Part shown: piece by piece, positions 23,593 through 32,893 of the stretch | Layout: each line of letters opens with the position of its first letter | Numbering within the stretch: the stretch's first letter is position 1 | NCBI GenBank assembly: GCA_013002885.1 | Contig: JABDLS010000061.1 | Coordinates: forward strand, 1-46,029 | DNA length: 46,029 nt | Source of the DNA: Gemmatimonadota bacterium | GTDB lineage: Bacteria; Gemmatimonadota; Gemmatimonadetes; Longimicrobiales; Gaopeijiaceae | Direction: 5' to 3' | Position numbers and translations under genes: made by a program | The notes under the pieces: model-generated | Databases searched by the model: none | What the model was told of the DNA's origin: nothing | What the model saw: the letters and a program-made list of their open reading frames with translations, nothing else

Positions 23593-26250
23593 CTACTCCG
23601 ACTGCAGCGCCATGGTAGGGTCGACTCGCGAAGCCCGGCGGGCTGGGACGTAGCACGCGAACAGGGCTCCGCCCACGAGGAGAGCCACCGCCCCGAGGTA
23701 GACCACGGGGTCCCGGGTCCCGACATCGAAGAGGAGGCTCTCGAGCAATCGAGCCACGACGGCGGACCCTGCAACGCCGAGCAAGACCCCGGCCGCCACC
23801 AGCGCCGTGCCCTCGCGAACGACGAGTTGTCGGACCTCCGAAGGATTCGCACCGAGAGCGAGACGAACTCCCAACTCGCGGCTCCGCCGAGACACGGAGT
23901 ACGCCATCGTGCCGGCGATGCCCAGGGACGCCAGGAGGAGAGCGATGGAGCCGAAGGCCGCCATGAGGATCGTGCGGAAGCGTGGTCCGGCGAGGTTGCG
24001 GTCCAGCAGTCCTTCAAACGGCTGAACAGAGCCCAACGCGATGGAGCCGTTCACCTCATGGACCGCCTCTCTGAGCCGATTCCCGGACACCCGGTCATCG
24101 ACTCGCACCACGATGTCGAATCCGCGGTTGTACCCGTTCCAGCCCTCCTGGGCTGCGGGAAGGTAGACCATGGGTCGCGACGACTCCCCGGGTCCGAAGT
24201 GGAGTAGCGAACCGACGATCCCTACGACCTCGGCCACACGACCGTGGGCGTAGAAGCCCATCCCGATAGGATCCTCTCCCGGCCAGAATGCTTCGGCGGT
24301 GGTCTCGTCGACGACCATCACCGGCTCGGCGTCCATGGCGTCGTCCTCCGAAATGAGCCGACCCCGAACGAGCTCGACGCCCAGCGCCTCCAACGTACCG
24401 GGGAAGATCGCCCGGACCTCGGCGCACCGCCCCTCCCCTGGAGCCGGAGGAGGCCGGTCACTCCGACCGACTCCGTCGCACGAGTAGCCACCTCCAAGGG
24501 GCACGATATCCATCGCGCCCGCCGCCTCGACACCGGGTATCGACCGGAGCCCGTCCATCACATCGTGCCACTGGGTGCCCGCCGCCTCGGGGGTCAGATC
24601 GTAGAAGGCCGAGCCGTGAACCTCGAGCTGGAACGCACCTCTTGGATCGAAGCCCACATCGACGCCACCGAGATGTTGAAGGCTGCGTCCAAGGAGACCG
24701 GCAGCGACCAACAGCGTCATGGTCATCGCAAGTTGGCCGATGACCAGTCCCCTTCGGATCGTCCGCGCTCGTCGGCCGGAGGTCGTCGTTCTGCCGCCAT
24801 CGCGTCCTGGAGCCGTGGCCCCGACAGAGGCAGCCCGAAGCGATGGGAGCAGGCCGAAGAGGAGCGCGCATCCGACGGTGGTGGCCAGCGCGAAAGCGAG
24901 GACCCGGGCATCGACACCGCCGTCGACGGCTCGGGGGAGAAGAGCGTTCAAACGCCCGGCGAAACCTCCCAGCCAAACCGCGATACCCACCCCGAGGACA
25001 CCTCCCGCGGTCGCCAACAGAAGCGTTTCCGCCAAGCCCTGATTCACGATCCGCGCCTTCGAAGCACCGAGTGCCCTATGGACCGCGATGTCTCCCTCGC
25101 GATCGAGGAAACGGCAGATCTGGAGATTCGCCAGATTCGCACAAGCGATGAGTAGGAGGAGCCCGACCGCCGCGAGAAGGGTGACGAGGACGCCCTGCGA
25201 GGGGCCTGCGACAACCTCCCGAAGGGGTGCGATGACCACCATCCGGTTCGCGTTGGCTTCGGGATATTCCTCGGCCAGTGCGGCGTACGCAGCCGAGATG
25301 TCGCCTTGGGCCGCGACGATGCCCACTTCGGTGCGGACGCGAGCAATGCCCTTCCAGCTCCTACCCGAGCGTGGCCACTCGCTCGGGGGGCTGGACACCG
25401 TCCTCCAGAGTCGTGGCTCGCTTCCGGGGCCACCCATCAGGCCGGGATCCTCGAAGTCCTCTGCGAGCACACCGATGACGACGTAGGGCAGGTCGTTGAG
25501 TCGGACGTCTCGCCCTACGACATCGGGATCCGCTCCGAAGCGACTCGTCCACAGCGAATGGCTCAACACAACCACGTCGGGACGGCCTTCACCCTCTTCG
25601 TCCGGGCGGAAGAGTCGGCCCTGACCGGCGCTGACCCCGAGGATCTCGAAGAAGTTCGCCGTGACGGTGGCTCCACGAACGATGCTAGCGCCGTCCCCGT
25701 CGTCGAGGGCCGGCATCCACCACCGGATGAGTCCGATCCCATCGAAGGAAACCGTGTTCACAGCCAGATCGGCGACGTTGGGATACGTGACGCTACCCCC
25801 GAACCCGACCCGATCGAGACTGTAGCTCTCCACCGCCACCACCTTATCCGGTTCGGGATAGGGAAACGGCTCCAACAGGACGTCGCTCGCGACCCCGAAG
25901 ACGGCGGTGCTGCCCCCGACCCCGACCGCGAGCGTCGTTGCGACGACCGCGGCATATCCCGGTTTCCGGCGGAGTTGCCGCGCCGCTCCCTTCACATCGT
26001 CCCCGAACCCTCTCATCGTCCACCTCCCTTCGCGGTACCGTAGCGCGTCTACCCAGCTTCCCGTCGTTCGGAGCAGCAAACCGGCGCGCGCCGCGAGTGT
26101 CAGCTCGTTCCGCTCGTGGAGTTCGACCCAGCGGCTGCGAACCTCCCCCTCCCACTCCCGGCGCCACTCCGTCCGGGCATGGCGAGGCAAGAGACAACTC
26201 GCCGCTCTGACCATCCAAAGAGCCCCCACAGGCTCCCGGATCTCACTCAT
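23593..26250 (-). CDS. ADOP-type ABC transporter permease (duplicated MacB/FtsX)
   Basis: 885 residues. A short cytoplasmic lead (ARTEWRREWEGEVRSRW) precedes the first membrane helix (PGYAAVVATTLAVGVGGSTAVFG, about 96-118), a MacB periplasmic core domain, an FtsX three-helix unit (about 365-450), then a second helix, core and FtsX unit ending in DPTMALQSE. This double layout is the ADOP group. It overlaps the PadR gene by ATGA. These permeases usually lack a dedicated adjacent ATPase, as here. Role is probably lipid, peptide or signal-molecule export or a mechanotransmission function. Confidence 0.92.
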   Translation of the reverse strand: MSEIREPVGALWMVRAASCLLPRHARTEWRREWEGEVRSRWVELHERNELTLAARAGLLLRTTGSWVDALRYREGRWTMRGFGDDVKGAARQLRRKPGYAAVVATTLAVGVGGSTAVFGVASDVLLEPFPYPEPDKVVAVESYSLDRVGFGGSVTYPNVADLAVNTVSFDGIGLIRWWMPALDDGDGASIVRGATVTANFFEILGVSAGQGRLFRPDEEGEGRPDVVVLSHSLWTSRFGADPDVVGRDVRLNDLPYVVIGVLAEDFEDPGLMGGPGSEPRLWRTVSSPPSEWPRSGRSWKGIARVRTEVGIVAAQGDISAAYAALAEEYPEANANRMVVIAPLREVVAGPSQGVLVTLLAAVGLLLLIACANLANLQICRFLDREGDIAVHRALGASKARIVNQGLAETLLLATAGGVLGVGIAVWLGGFAGRLNALLPRAVDGGVDARVLAFALATTVGCALLFGLLPSLRAASVGATAPGRDGGRTTTSGRRARTIRRGLVIGQLAMTMTLLVAAGLLGRSLQHLGGVDVGFDPRGAFQLEVHGSAFYDLTPEAAGTQWHDVMDGLRSIPGVEAAGAMDIVPLGGGYSCDGVGRSDRPPPAPGEGRCAEVRAIFPGTLEALGVELVRGRLISEDDAMDAEPVMVVDETTAEAFWPGEDPIGMGFYAHGRVAEVVGIVGSLLHFGPGESSRPMVYLPAAQEGWNGYNRGFDIVVRVDDRVSGNRLREAVHEVNGSIALGSVQPFEGLLDRNLAGPRFRTILMAAFGSIALLLASLGIAGTMAYSVSRRSRELGVRLALGANPSEVRQLVVREGTALVAAGVLLGVAGSAVVARLLESLLFDVGTRDPVVYLGAVALLVGGALFACYVPARRASRVDPTMALQSE

Positions 26251-26570
26251 CCCCCTGCCCCCTTCGCCCTAGGCGTGGAAAGGAGAAGGGCTTTCGCAGC
26301 CGCGAGCTTGTCGGCGGCGGCGGTGAGGGCCACCTCCCCTTCCTCGGTGAGCTCGTACATGCGACGCTGGGGTCGCCCACCTCGATGCGCCGCCTCGACC
26401 TCTTCCCACGTGCCCTTCAAGAGATCCGCGCCCTCGAGGCGTCGGAGCGCGGGATACACGGTCCCGCTCGCCAGCCCTGTGATGTCCATGATGTCGAACC
26501 CGTACCGGTAGCCGGCACCGACGGCCTGGATGATGAGCGCCGTCACCTGGGTCATTCGGACGTTGGCCAT
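26247..26570 (-). CDS. PadR-family transcriptional regulator
   Basis: 107 residues of winged-helix fold: TALIIQAVGAGYRYGFDIMD (DNA recognition helix region), SGTVYPALRRLEGADLLKGTWE, GGRPQRRMYELTEEGEVAL wing. This compact form fits PadR subfamily 2. Such regulators repress their own operon and release it on binding small molecules. It is the first gene of a two-gene unit with the ADOP permease and has a candidate operator just upstream (26589-26608). Confidence 0.92.
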   Translation of the reverse strand: MANVRMTQVTALIIQAVGAGYRYGFDIMDITGLASGTVYPALRRLEGADLLKGTWEEVEAAHRGGRPQRRMYELTEEGEVALTAAADKLAAAKALLLSTPRAKGAGG

Positions 26571-26588
26571 TCTACACCTGTCGTTTTC

Positions 26589-26608
26589 TGTATAGCTCGT
26601 TCTCTACA
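26589..26608. promoter_or_regulatory. PadR-type operator, TGTA-N12-TACA
   Basis: The inverted repeat TGTA and TACA lies 19 bp upstream of the PadR ATG and overlaps a TATACA box on the minus strand. Spacing is close to the ATGT-N8-ACAT sites reported for PadR proteins but not identical. Autoregulation of the PadR-ADOP unit is the expected role. Confidence 0.45.
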
Positions 26609-26713
26609 TAGCATGTTTCGCTCGACATCGACGAATGTCAAGTCAGCAGACGGGCCGGGCTCCACCGCCGGCTCATGCCAGTCGACCGCAGACTCCTCTT
26701 ATCTTTATCGATC

Positions 26714-27553
26714 ATGCGTATCGTGTCCCTCGCCTGCTCGAACACGGAGATCGTCTGCGCCCTCGGGTGCGCCGACCTCCTCGTGGGCGTCGATGACCAC
26801 TCCGACTTTCCGGAGGAGGTCGTTGCTCCCTTGCCGAAGGTCGGCCCCGACCTGGACATCGACGTCGAGAAGGTGGCCGCCCTCGAGCCCGACCTCGTCC
26901 TGGCGACGCTCACCGTTCCCGGGCACGAAAAGGTGGTGGAGCGTCTTGAAGCAGCCGGACTGCCCTTCATCGCCCCGGAGCCCGTCTCCATCGACGACGT
27001 GTACCGGGACATCCGTGACATCGCGAAGCGTCTCGGCGTGCCCGAGAGCGCCCATCAGCTCATCGCCGCGATGCGAGCCGAGCTCGGAGGGGATTCCCGC
27101 AGCGGCGGGGCGGGTGAAGGCGGAGTCGGTGCAGTCGACGCCGGCCCCGACGCCGGCGCCGACGAACGCCCGAAGATCCTCATCCAATGGTGGCCCAAAC
27201 CCGTGATCACGCCGGGGCGCCGATCCTGGGCCACCGACGTCATCTCTGCCGCCGGCGGGCGGGCGGTGTTGGGGGATGAAGACCACAAGAGCCGGCCCAT
27301 GACCGACGACGAGGTGGCCGAGGCCGATCCCGATGCCGTGGTCCTGTCGTGGTGCGGTGTGCACCCTGACAAATACCGTCCGGACGTCGTGCTGAGAAAC
27401 GAGCGCTGGCAGGATCTCGACTTCGTCCGCCGCGGGCGGGTCTACTGCATCGGAGAGCCTTTCCTCGGCAGACCGGGCCCCCGCCTCGTTGAGGGAGTGC
27501 GAGCCATGCGGGAGGTCGTCGACGAGATCAAAGGCGCGTCGCTCTCGACGTAG
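26714..27553 (+). CDS. Corrinoid/metal-binding BtuF-like protein without signal peptide
   Basis: 279 residues of the periplasmic-binding fold type III: RIVSLACSNTEIVCALGCADLLVGVDDHSDFP, then GPDLDIDVEKVAALEPDLVLA, a helix, and WATDVISAAGGRAVL in the second lobe. A low-complexity Gly/Ala/Asp linker (about 134-156) joins the lobes. There is no signal sequence or lipobox, so this is the cytoplasmic form annotated as cobalamin-binding protein. The ATG at 26714 matches the usual start of the family. No BtuC/BtuD genes and no cobalamin riboswitch are visible nearby. Confidence 0.82.
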   Translation: MRIVSLACSNTEIVCALGCADLLVGVDDHSDFPEEVVAPLPKVGPDLDIDVEKVAALEPDLVLATLTVPGHEKVVERLEAAGLPFIAPEPVSIDDVYRDIRDIAKRLGVPESAHQLIAAMRAELGGDSRSGGAGEGGVGAVDAGPDAGADERPKILIQWWPKPVITPGRRSWATDVISAAGGRAVLGDEDHKSRPMTDDEVAEADPDAVVLSWCGVHPDKYRPDVVLRNERWQDLDFVRRGRVYCIGEPFLGRPGPRLVEGVRAMREVVDEIKGASLST

Positions 27554-27602
27554 CCCCGTCCGGGGCGTACGCTGTCGCCACCCACCCCACCCGGGAGCGA
27601 CG

Positions 27603-28883
27603 ATGAGCGACTCGACCATGAACCGGCGCACCTTCGCCCGCCTCTTCGCCGCCGGAGGCTCGGCGGCCCTCCTCGGCCACCCCCGCTTACGTGACCACCG
27701 GCCCGCTGCCCTGAGGAGCTTCGACGTCCGACCTGGAGCCGTCGACTGGCAAGCCGTCCGCGACCAGTTCGTGATGCCGCCCGGGGTGTCCGTGCTGAAC
27801 GCGGCCAATCTCTGCCCGTCTCCTGCGGCGGTCCTGGACGACGTCGTCGACCACACCCGAAGGCTCGACAGCGAGCCGTTCCCCTCTTTCCGGAGCGAGA
27901 TCGGGGGAGCGAAGGAACGGACCCGGGGGCTGCTGGCCGACTTCCTCCGCGTGTCGCCAGAGGAGATCCTCATCACGCGCAACACCAGTGAAGCCAACAA
28001 CTGGGTCTCGACGGGGCTCGACCTGGGCCCCGGCGACGAGGTCGTGATCTTCTCGGACAACCATCCTTCGAACAATCAGGCATGGAAGTCCAAGGGCGAG
28101 CGCTTCGGCTACACCGTGCGGGAGGTCCCCCACGTCGACCCCCACCCCGGCGCGGAGTACTACCTCGAGGCATTCGAAGCAGCTCTCACGCCGAACACCC
28201 GTGTGTTGACGTTCATGCAGCACACCAACACGTCAGGAGACGTCTTCCCCGCCAAGGAGCTCTGCGCCATGGCCCGGGAGCACGGCGTCGTGACCCTCGT
28301 GGATGGCGCGCAATCCTTCGGGCTCATGGACGTCGACCTTTCGGACTGGCAGCCCGATTTCTTCTCGGGTAGCGCCCACAAGTGGCCGTGCGGCCCGAAG
28401 GAGACGGGGGTGCTCTTCGTGAACCAGCGCATGCATGACCGTTTCTGGCCGTCGATGTACAGCGCGTACACCGGGCGCACCGGACTGTCGAGAACCCACG
28501 AGGGTATGGGCCAGCGCGACACCCCAGCCATCCACGCTTTCGGGACACAAATCGAGTTCCTCCAGTCCATCGGGCAGTCCGAGATCGAGGCTCGAAGTCG
28601 TGAACTCGCCACAATGCTCTTGGAAGAGTTGAGCGGCATCGACGGGGTGCATATGTGGACGCCGGTGCAGGCCGAGCGGCGCGGCGCCGTCGTGACGTTC
28701 AGGCCTGGCGAGCTGGAGCCCCGTGACGTTCTCGCGGCCCTCGAAGGGGACGGCATCGTCGCCGCGGCACGAGGCGGATCGGACCGGCCGGGCATCCGGT
28801 TCTCGCCTCACTTCTACACCATGGAAGCAGACGTCGAGAGGGCTGTGGGCGCCATCCAGCAGTACTTGCGGACGGGTCTGTAG
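27603..28883 (+). CDS. Tat-exported class V aminotransferase-fold PLP enzyme
   Basis: 426 residues. The N-terminus NRRTFARLFAAGGSAALLG is a Tat signal. The rest is a class V PLP fold of the isopenicillin-N-epimerase/cysteine-desulfurase-like type: TRNTSEANNWVSTGLDLGPGDEV, LVDGAQSFGLMDVDL, and SGSAHKWPCGPKETGVLFV with the PLP lysine in AHKW. Export by Tat fits an enzyme that must bind its cofactor before secretion. Reaction is unknown: epimerase, lyase and desulfurase members all share this pattern. Confidence 0.88.
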   Translation: MSDSTMNRRTFARLFAAGGSAALLGHPRLRDHRPAALRSFDVRPGAVDWQAVRDQFVMPPGVSVLNAANLCPSPAAVLDDVVDHTRRLDSEPFPSFRSEIGGAKERTRGLLADFLRVSPEEILITRNTSEANNWVSTGLDLGPGDEVVIFSDNHPSNNQAWKSKGERFGYTVREVPHVDPHPGAEYYLEAFEAALTPNTRVLTFMQHTNTSGDVFPAKELCAMAREHGVVTLVDGAQSFGLMDVDLSDWQPDFFSGSAHKWPCGPKETGVLFVNQRMHDRFWPSMYSAYTGRTGLSRTHEGMGQRDTPAIHAFGTQIEFLQSIGQSEIEARSRELATMLLEELSGIDGVHMWTPVQAERRGAVVTFRPGELEPRDVLAALEGDGIVAAARGGSDRPGIRFSPHFYTMEADVERAVGAIQQYLRTGL

Positions 28884-28933
28884 CCCGGGGCACTCGACTC
28901 GCCCACGTCCCGCCCGGCACACCAGCTACCCCC

Positions 28934-28973
28934 TTGACGGTTGTTTTCGAGGGTGTATCATACGAACGTATGA
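28934..28973 (+). promoter_or_regulatory. Promoter and TetR operator of the efflux operon
   Basis: TTGACG (28934-28939), 16 bp, TATCAT (28956-28961). A near-perfect palindrome TCATACG-AA-CGTATGA (28958-28973) overlaps the -10 box and the start codon. Transcription would begin at about 28968, so the TetR mRNA should be leaderless or nearly so. A dimer of the encoded TetR protein bound here would block its own operon. Confidence 0.65.
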
Positions 28974-29602
28974 ATGATTCAACGATCTCATCGACACAGG
29001 GAAAGGCGACCCGGGCGGATCTCATCACCGCGGGTCGAAAGCTCTTCGCCACCAGCGGATTCGACGGGACGTCCGTACGGGCCCTGACCACCGAGGCCGG
29101 CACCAACCTGGGCGCCATCACCTACCACTTCGGCTCGAAGCGGACCCTCTACGCGGCGGTCCTGGAAGACGGCCTCCGCCCTCTGGCGCGCCGGGTCCAG
29201 GCCGCAGCCGCCTCCGACGGCACGGCCCGGCAGCGCATGCTCGCGGTGATCGAGGCGTACTTCGAACATCTGGCCGAACGCCCGGACGTGCCTCGTCTCA
29301 TGCTCCAGGAGGTGGCGGCGGGAAAGGAGCCACCGGCAGTGATCCGCGAAATCATCGGTACGGTGAAGGAGACCATCGCCGGGCTCCAGGACGAGGGCGT
29401 GGCCGACGGATCGGTACGCCCGGGCCATCCCGTTCTGACGGCACTGAGCATCGTCTCCCAACCGGTCTACCTGACACTGGTCGCCCCCATGCTCCGCAGC
29501 GTCGGGGGGATCGACCTCTCCGACCCCGTAACACGGCGGATGACCGTGGAGCACACACTCGCTTTCGTGGACGCGGCGCTGACGCCGCGGGCTGGAGCCT
29601 GA
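28970..29602 (+). CDS. TetR-family repressor of the efflux operon
   Basis: 210 residues. The N-terminal HTH is typical (RADLITAGRKLFATSGFDGTSVRALTTEAG, NLGAITYHFGSKRTLYAAVL). The C-terminal ligand domain follows the CecR/YbiH/AcrR-like pattern (LMLQEVAAGKEPPAVIREII). An upstream TTG in frame lies inside the -35 box, so the ATG at 28970 is preferred. Three genes later come the ABC ATPases, the same order as CecR with ybhGFSR in Escherichia coli. It likely binds a drug or metabolite and derepresses export. Confidence 0.9.
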   Translation: MNDSTISSTQGKATRADLITAGRKLFATSGFDGTSVRALTTEAGTNLGAITYHFGSKRTLYAAVLEDGLRPLARRVQAAAASDGTARQRMLAVIEAYFEHLAERPDVPRLMLQEVAAGKEPPAVIREIIGTVKETIAGLQDEGVADGSVRPGHPVLTALSIVSQPVYLTLVAPMLRSVGGIDLSDPVTRRMTVEHTLAFVDAALTPRAGA

Positions 29603-29604
29603 CC

Positions 29605-30978
29605 ATGAACAGATCAAGGCGATCGCGACCGAGGGTGCGACCACCCTTCGCCTTCTCCCTCGCACTGCTCGCACTCGGGACATGGCCGCCCGCAACACCC
29701 GTCGCGGGCCAGACGACAGCCGGTGAGGCGCAGGAGGCGCTCACCCTCCTGGAGGCCGCTGCAAGAGCACTGGAGTCGCACCCGCACCTCGCCGAAGCGG
29801 TGGCGCGGAGGGACGCGGCGGAAGCCTCGCTCGACGGCGTTCGCGCCACCCGCCTCCCATCGCTGCAACTTCAGGCCGGCGTAACGCGGTTCGAGGAACC
29901 CATGATCGTCGCGCCTCTACACAGTCTCGACCTCGCCAACGCGCCGCGCTTCGACGAGACACTGGTTCAAGGACGTCTCGGTGCGAACTATGCCCTCTTC
30001 GACGGCGGCTCCAGGGGGGCTCGGATCCGAAGTGCCGGGGCTGCGGCGGAGAGCATCGACCACATGAGGGTCTCCACCGAAATGTCGGTACTTGCAGACC
30101 TTGCATCTGCCTTCGTCGGCCTGACCTCACGGCGGGTGGTCCGGGATGCCGCGCAGTCGATGACGGAGGCTCTGGAAGCCGAGTCGGAGCGCGCGCGGCG
30201 GCAGGTGGACGCCGGCGCCGCGCCCCAGGTCCAGCTTCTGCGGGCGAGCGCAGCACTCCAGGAAGCACGGGCTCAACTGGTAGGGGCTCGATCCCGCGTC
30301 GGGCTGGCGGAACGGGATCTCGCGAGGGTCATGGGTGTGCCTCCGGCGACGATCAGCGGACGCCCGCTGGTCGACGTCTCGCCCTCGACAGTGAACCGCT
30401 CTGCCACGGATGCCGTGCCACCGCCCGTGGCGGCGGCCGAGCGACGAGTCGAGGCCGCCGAGGCGATGCTCTCCGCAGAGCGGTCCACTCGACTTCCCCG
30501 CCTCGACGCGAACGCGGCGCTTCTCGACTTCGGTACGCCCACGGGCGACCACGTGCTGGAGTGGCAGGCAGGCCTCCAGCTCTCGTGGGCCGTCTTCAAC
30601 GGAGGCGCCCGCGGAGCCGCTATTCGCAGAGCTGAGGCTGATCTGGCCGAGGCCCGGGCCGCCGCAGCGTCGACCCGCCTTTCTCTGGAACAGGGAGCGG
30701 ACGCGGCCCGGACCGCGATCACCGCCGCCGAAGCCAGAGCCGATGCGCTCGAGGCGGCCGTGGCCCAATGGACCGAGGTCGCGAGGATCGAGGCCCTGTC
30801 ACTGGAGAGTGGGGCCGGACTCCAGAGCGACCTGCTCAGAGCCCAGGCGGGCCTGTTCCAGGCCACCGCCGGACTCGCCCAAGCGCAAGCAGAAGCGGTA
30901 CTCGCCAGGGTCGAGCTGGCTCGAGCCCAGGGCGCCCTCACGATGGAATGGATGAACCAGCAGTTGGAGAATCGGTGA
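29605..30978 (+). CDS. TolC-family outer membrane efflux protein
   Basis: 457 residues with a signal peptide (LALLALGTWPPATPVAGQ). The two repeats of the TolC fold are seen as paired long helices, for example AVARRDAAEASLDGVRATRLPSL and later DAAEARADALEAAVAQWTEVARIEAL, with a RLGANYALFDGGSRGARI segment and its repeat LQLSWAVFNGGARGAAIRRAEADL. It is the outer channel of the tripartite exporter. It starts two bases after the TetR stop and overlaps the HlyD gene as TGATG. Confidence 0.92.
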   Translation: MNRSRRSRPRVRPPFAFSLALLALGTWPPATPVAGQTTAGEAQEALTLLEAAARALESHPHLAEAVARRDAAEASLDGVRATRLPSLQLQAGVTRFEEPMIVAPLHSLDLANAPRFDETLVQGRLGANYALFDGGSRGARIRSAGAAAESIDHMRVSTEMSVLADLASAFVGLTSRRVVRDAAQSMTEALEAESERARRQVDAGAAPQVQLLRASAALQEARAQLVGARSRVGLAERDLARVMGVPPATISGRPLVDVSPSTVNRSATDAVPPPVAAAERRVEAAEAMLSAERSTRLPRLDANAALLDFGTPTGDHVLEWQAGLQLSWAVFNGGARGAAIRRAEADLAEARAAAASTRLSLEQGADAARTAITAAEARADALEAAVAQWTEVARIEALSLESGAGLQSDLLRAQAGLFQATAGLAQAQAEAVLARVELARAQGALTMEWMNQQLENR

Positions 30979-31979
30979 TGAACAGCCGGCTCAAGATCGT
31001 CGTGCCCCTCGCGCTTCTCTCGGGCGTCGTCCTCTGGTGGGTGCTCCGCCCCGGAACCGGGGACCCGGCTTCCCTCGAAGCATCGGGCACGGTGGAAGCG
31101 ACCACCGCGGATCTGGGATTCCAATTGCCGGGCAGAATCCAGGAGCTGCCGGCGGCTGAAGGCGACGCTGTCGTCGCCGGGCAACGGCTGGCTCGACTGG
31201 ATACCCGCGAACTGGAGGCGGGGCTTCTGGCGGCCCGGGCCCGGGAAGCGGCCGCGGCCGCTCGCCTGGCCGAGCTCCTCGCAGGTGCACGACCCCAGGA
31301 GATCGCGACGGCCGAGGCCGCCCAACGTTCCGCCTCGCAACAGGCAGCCACGGCTCGGCGGGAGCTCGAGCGAGCCCGTACCCTCTTCGAAGGAGGCGCG
31401 ATCTCCCGGCAGGATCTGGGCCGGGCCGAGACCGCAGTGGATGTCGCGGAAGCGGCGCACGAACAGGCTAGCGAAGCCCTGGCCCTCGTCCGCGAAGGCC
31501 CCCGCTCGGAGACGATCCGTGCCCAGCGTGCAGCGGTCGATCAGGCCAGCGCCTCGGCCGCACAGGTGGAGGCGCAGTTGGACAACGCCGTGGTGAGCGC
31601 GCCGTTCGCCGGCGTGGTGACGGTCCGACACCGAGAGCCGGGAGAAACCGTCGCGCCCGGCGCGCCAGTCGTCACCGTGTTGAATCGGGACGACCGGTGG
31701 GTTCGCATCTACGTCCGCGAGGACCTCATCGGGCGGGTGCAGATCGGGATGTCTGCCTCCATTCGATCCGACAGCTACCCCGACCGTGAGTACGAAGGCG
31801 AAGTCGTCTTCATTGGCAGCGAGGCCGAGTTCACACCCAGGAACGTCCAGACGGAGGAGGAACGCACGAAGCTCGTCTACCCCGTGAAGGTCCGGATCAC
31901 CGGCGACGACGGCTACGAGCTCAAGCCCGGAATCCCGGCCGACGTGCGGCTCCTCGAAGAGCCTCGCACCAGCGAATGA
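30978..31979 (+). CDS. HlyD-family membrane fusion protein (YbhG-like)
   Basis: 333 residues: an N-terminal anchor (IVVPLALLSGVVLWWVL), a lipoyl-like domain in two halves (SGTVEATTADLGFQLPGRI and the later VVSAPFAGVVTVRHREPG), a long coiled-coil hairpin between them (AAAAARLAELLAG to ARTLFEGGAIS) and a beta-barrel domain. It links the inner membrane permeases to the TolC channel. The start overlaps the TolC stop by one base, and the end overlaps the first ATPase gene. Confidence 0.92.
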   Translation: MNSRLKIVVPLALLSGVVLWWVLRPGTGDPASLEASGTVEATTADLGFQLPGRIQELPAAEGDAVVAGQRLARLDTRELEAGLLAARAREAAAAARLAELLAGARPQEIATAEAAQRSASQQAATARRELERARTLFEGGAISRQDLGRAETAVDVAEAAHEQASEALALVREGPRSETIRAQRAAVDQASASAAQVEAQLDNAVVSAPFAGVVTVRHREPGETVAPGAPVVTVLNRDDRWVRIYVREDLIGRVQIGMSASIRSDSYPDREYEGEVVFIGSEAEFTPRNVQTEEERTKLVYPVKVRITGDDGYELKPGIPADVRLLEEPRTSE

Positions 31980-32893
31980 GTACGCCCGCCGTCTCCATCC
32001 GGAATCTGGGACGCGCCTTCGGCGGTGAGGTCGCGGTGGCGGACCTCACCTTCGATGTCACCTCCGGCGAGCTCTTCGGTGTGGTGGGTCCAGACGGTGC
32101 GGGTAAGACCACCACGCTTCGGATGTTGGCGGGCGTGCTTCGACCGACAACCGGTGAGGCGTGGATCGGCGGAGCCGAGGTCGGCAGGGATCCGGAGGCC
32201 GTGAAGCCCCACATCGCGTACATGGCCCAGCGCTTCGGCCTCTACGAAGACCTCACTGTTCGGGAGAACCTGGACTTCTATGCCGACCTGTACCGCGTCC
32301 CCAAGGTGGATCGGCCAGCCCGAAGGCGACGACTCTACGACTTCAGTCGCCTCGGTGAGTTCGAAGACCGACTCGCGGGGAATCTCTCCGGCGGCATGAA
32401 ACAGAAGCTCTCTCTCTCCTGCTGCCTCATCCACGAGCCCGAGGTCCTCCTCCTCGACGAGCCCACCTTCGGGGTGGACCCCATCTCTCGTCGCGAGCTC
32501 TGGCTGATCCTCCACGAGATGGTAGGCCGAGGCGTGACGATCATCGTTTCCACCTCCTACATGGACGAGGCCGAGCGATGCGATCGGGTGGCCCTCCTCG
32601 ACGAGGGTCGAGTGGTGGCCCTGGATGACCCCCGCGTTCTCCAGCGGTCCTTGGAGGGCACGATGATGGCACTGCGAACGCGTGATCCCCGTAGGACCAG
32701 GGACGCCCTGGCAGGCGTGGACGGGGTCGTCAGCGCCGCCCTCTTCGGGGACTCGGTGCACGCTCTTCTCGCCCCGGGTGCGCCGGATGTCTGGAGGGAA
32801 GCCCTTCGAAGCGCCGACGTGGAGCTTTTGGAGGCGACGTCCATCGAGCCCTCCCTGGAGGACGTCTTCATCCACAGGGTGGGCCGGTCGTGA
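31976..32893 (+). CDS. ABC transporter ATPase, N-terminal half equivalent of YbhF
   Basis: 305 residues. Walker A reads GPDGAGKTT, the signature is LSGGMKQKLSLSCCLI and Walker B is VLLLDEPTFGVDP, with the switch region STSYMDEAERC. It matches the first half of YbhF/DrrA-type exporters and drives the permeases encoded downstream. Start is ATGA-coupled to the HlyD gene. Confidence 0.92.
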   Translation: MSTPAVSIRNLGRAFGGEVAVADLTFDVTSGELFGVVGPDGAGKTTTLRMLAGVLRPTTGEAWIGGAEVGRDPEAVKPHIAYMAQRFGLYEDLTVRENLDFYADLYRVPKVDRPARRRRLYDFSRLGEFEDRLAGNLSGGMKQKLSLSCCLIHEPEVLLLDEPTFGVDPISRRELWLILHEMVGRGVTIIVSTSYMDEAERCDRVALLDEGRVVALDDPRVLQRSLEGTMMALRTRDPRRTRDALAGVDGVVSAALFGDSVHALLAPGAPDVWREALRSADVELLEATSIEPSLEDVFIHRVGRS

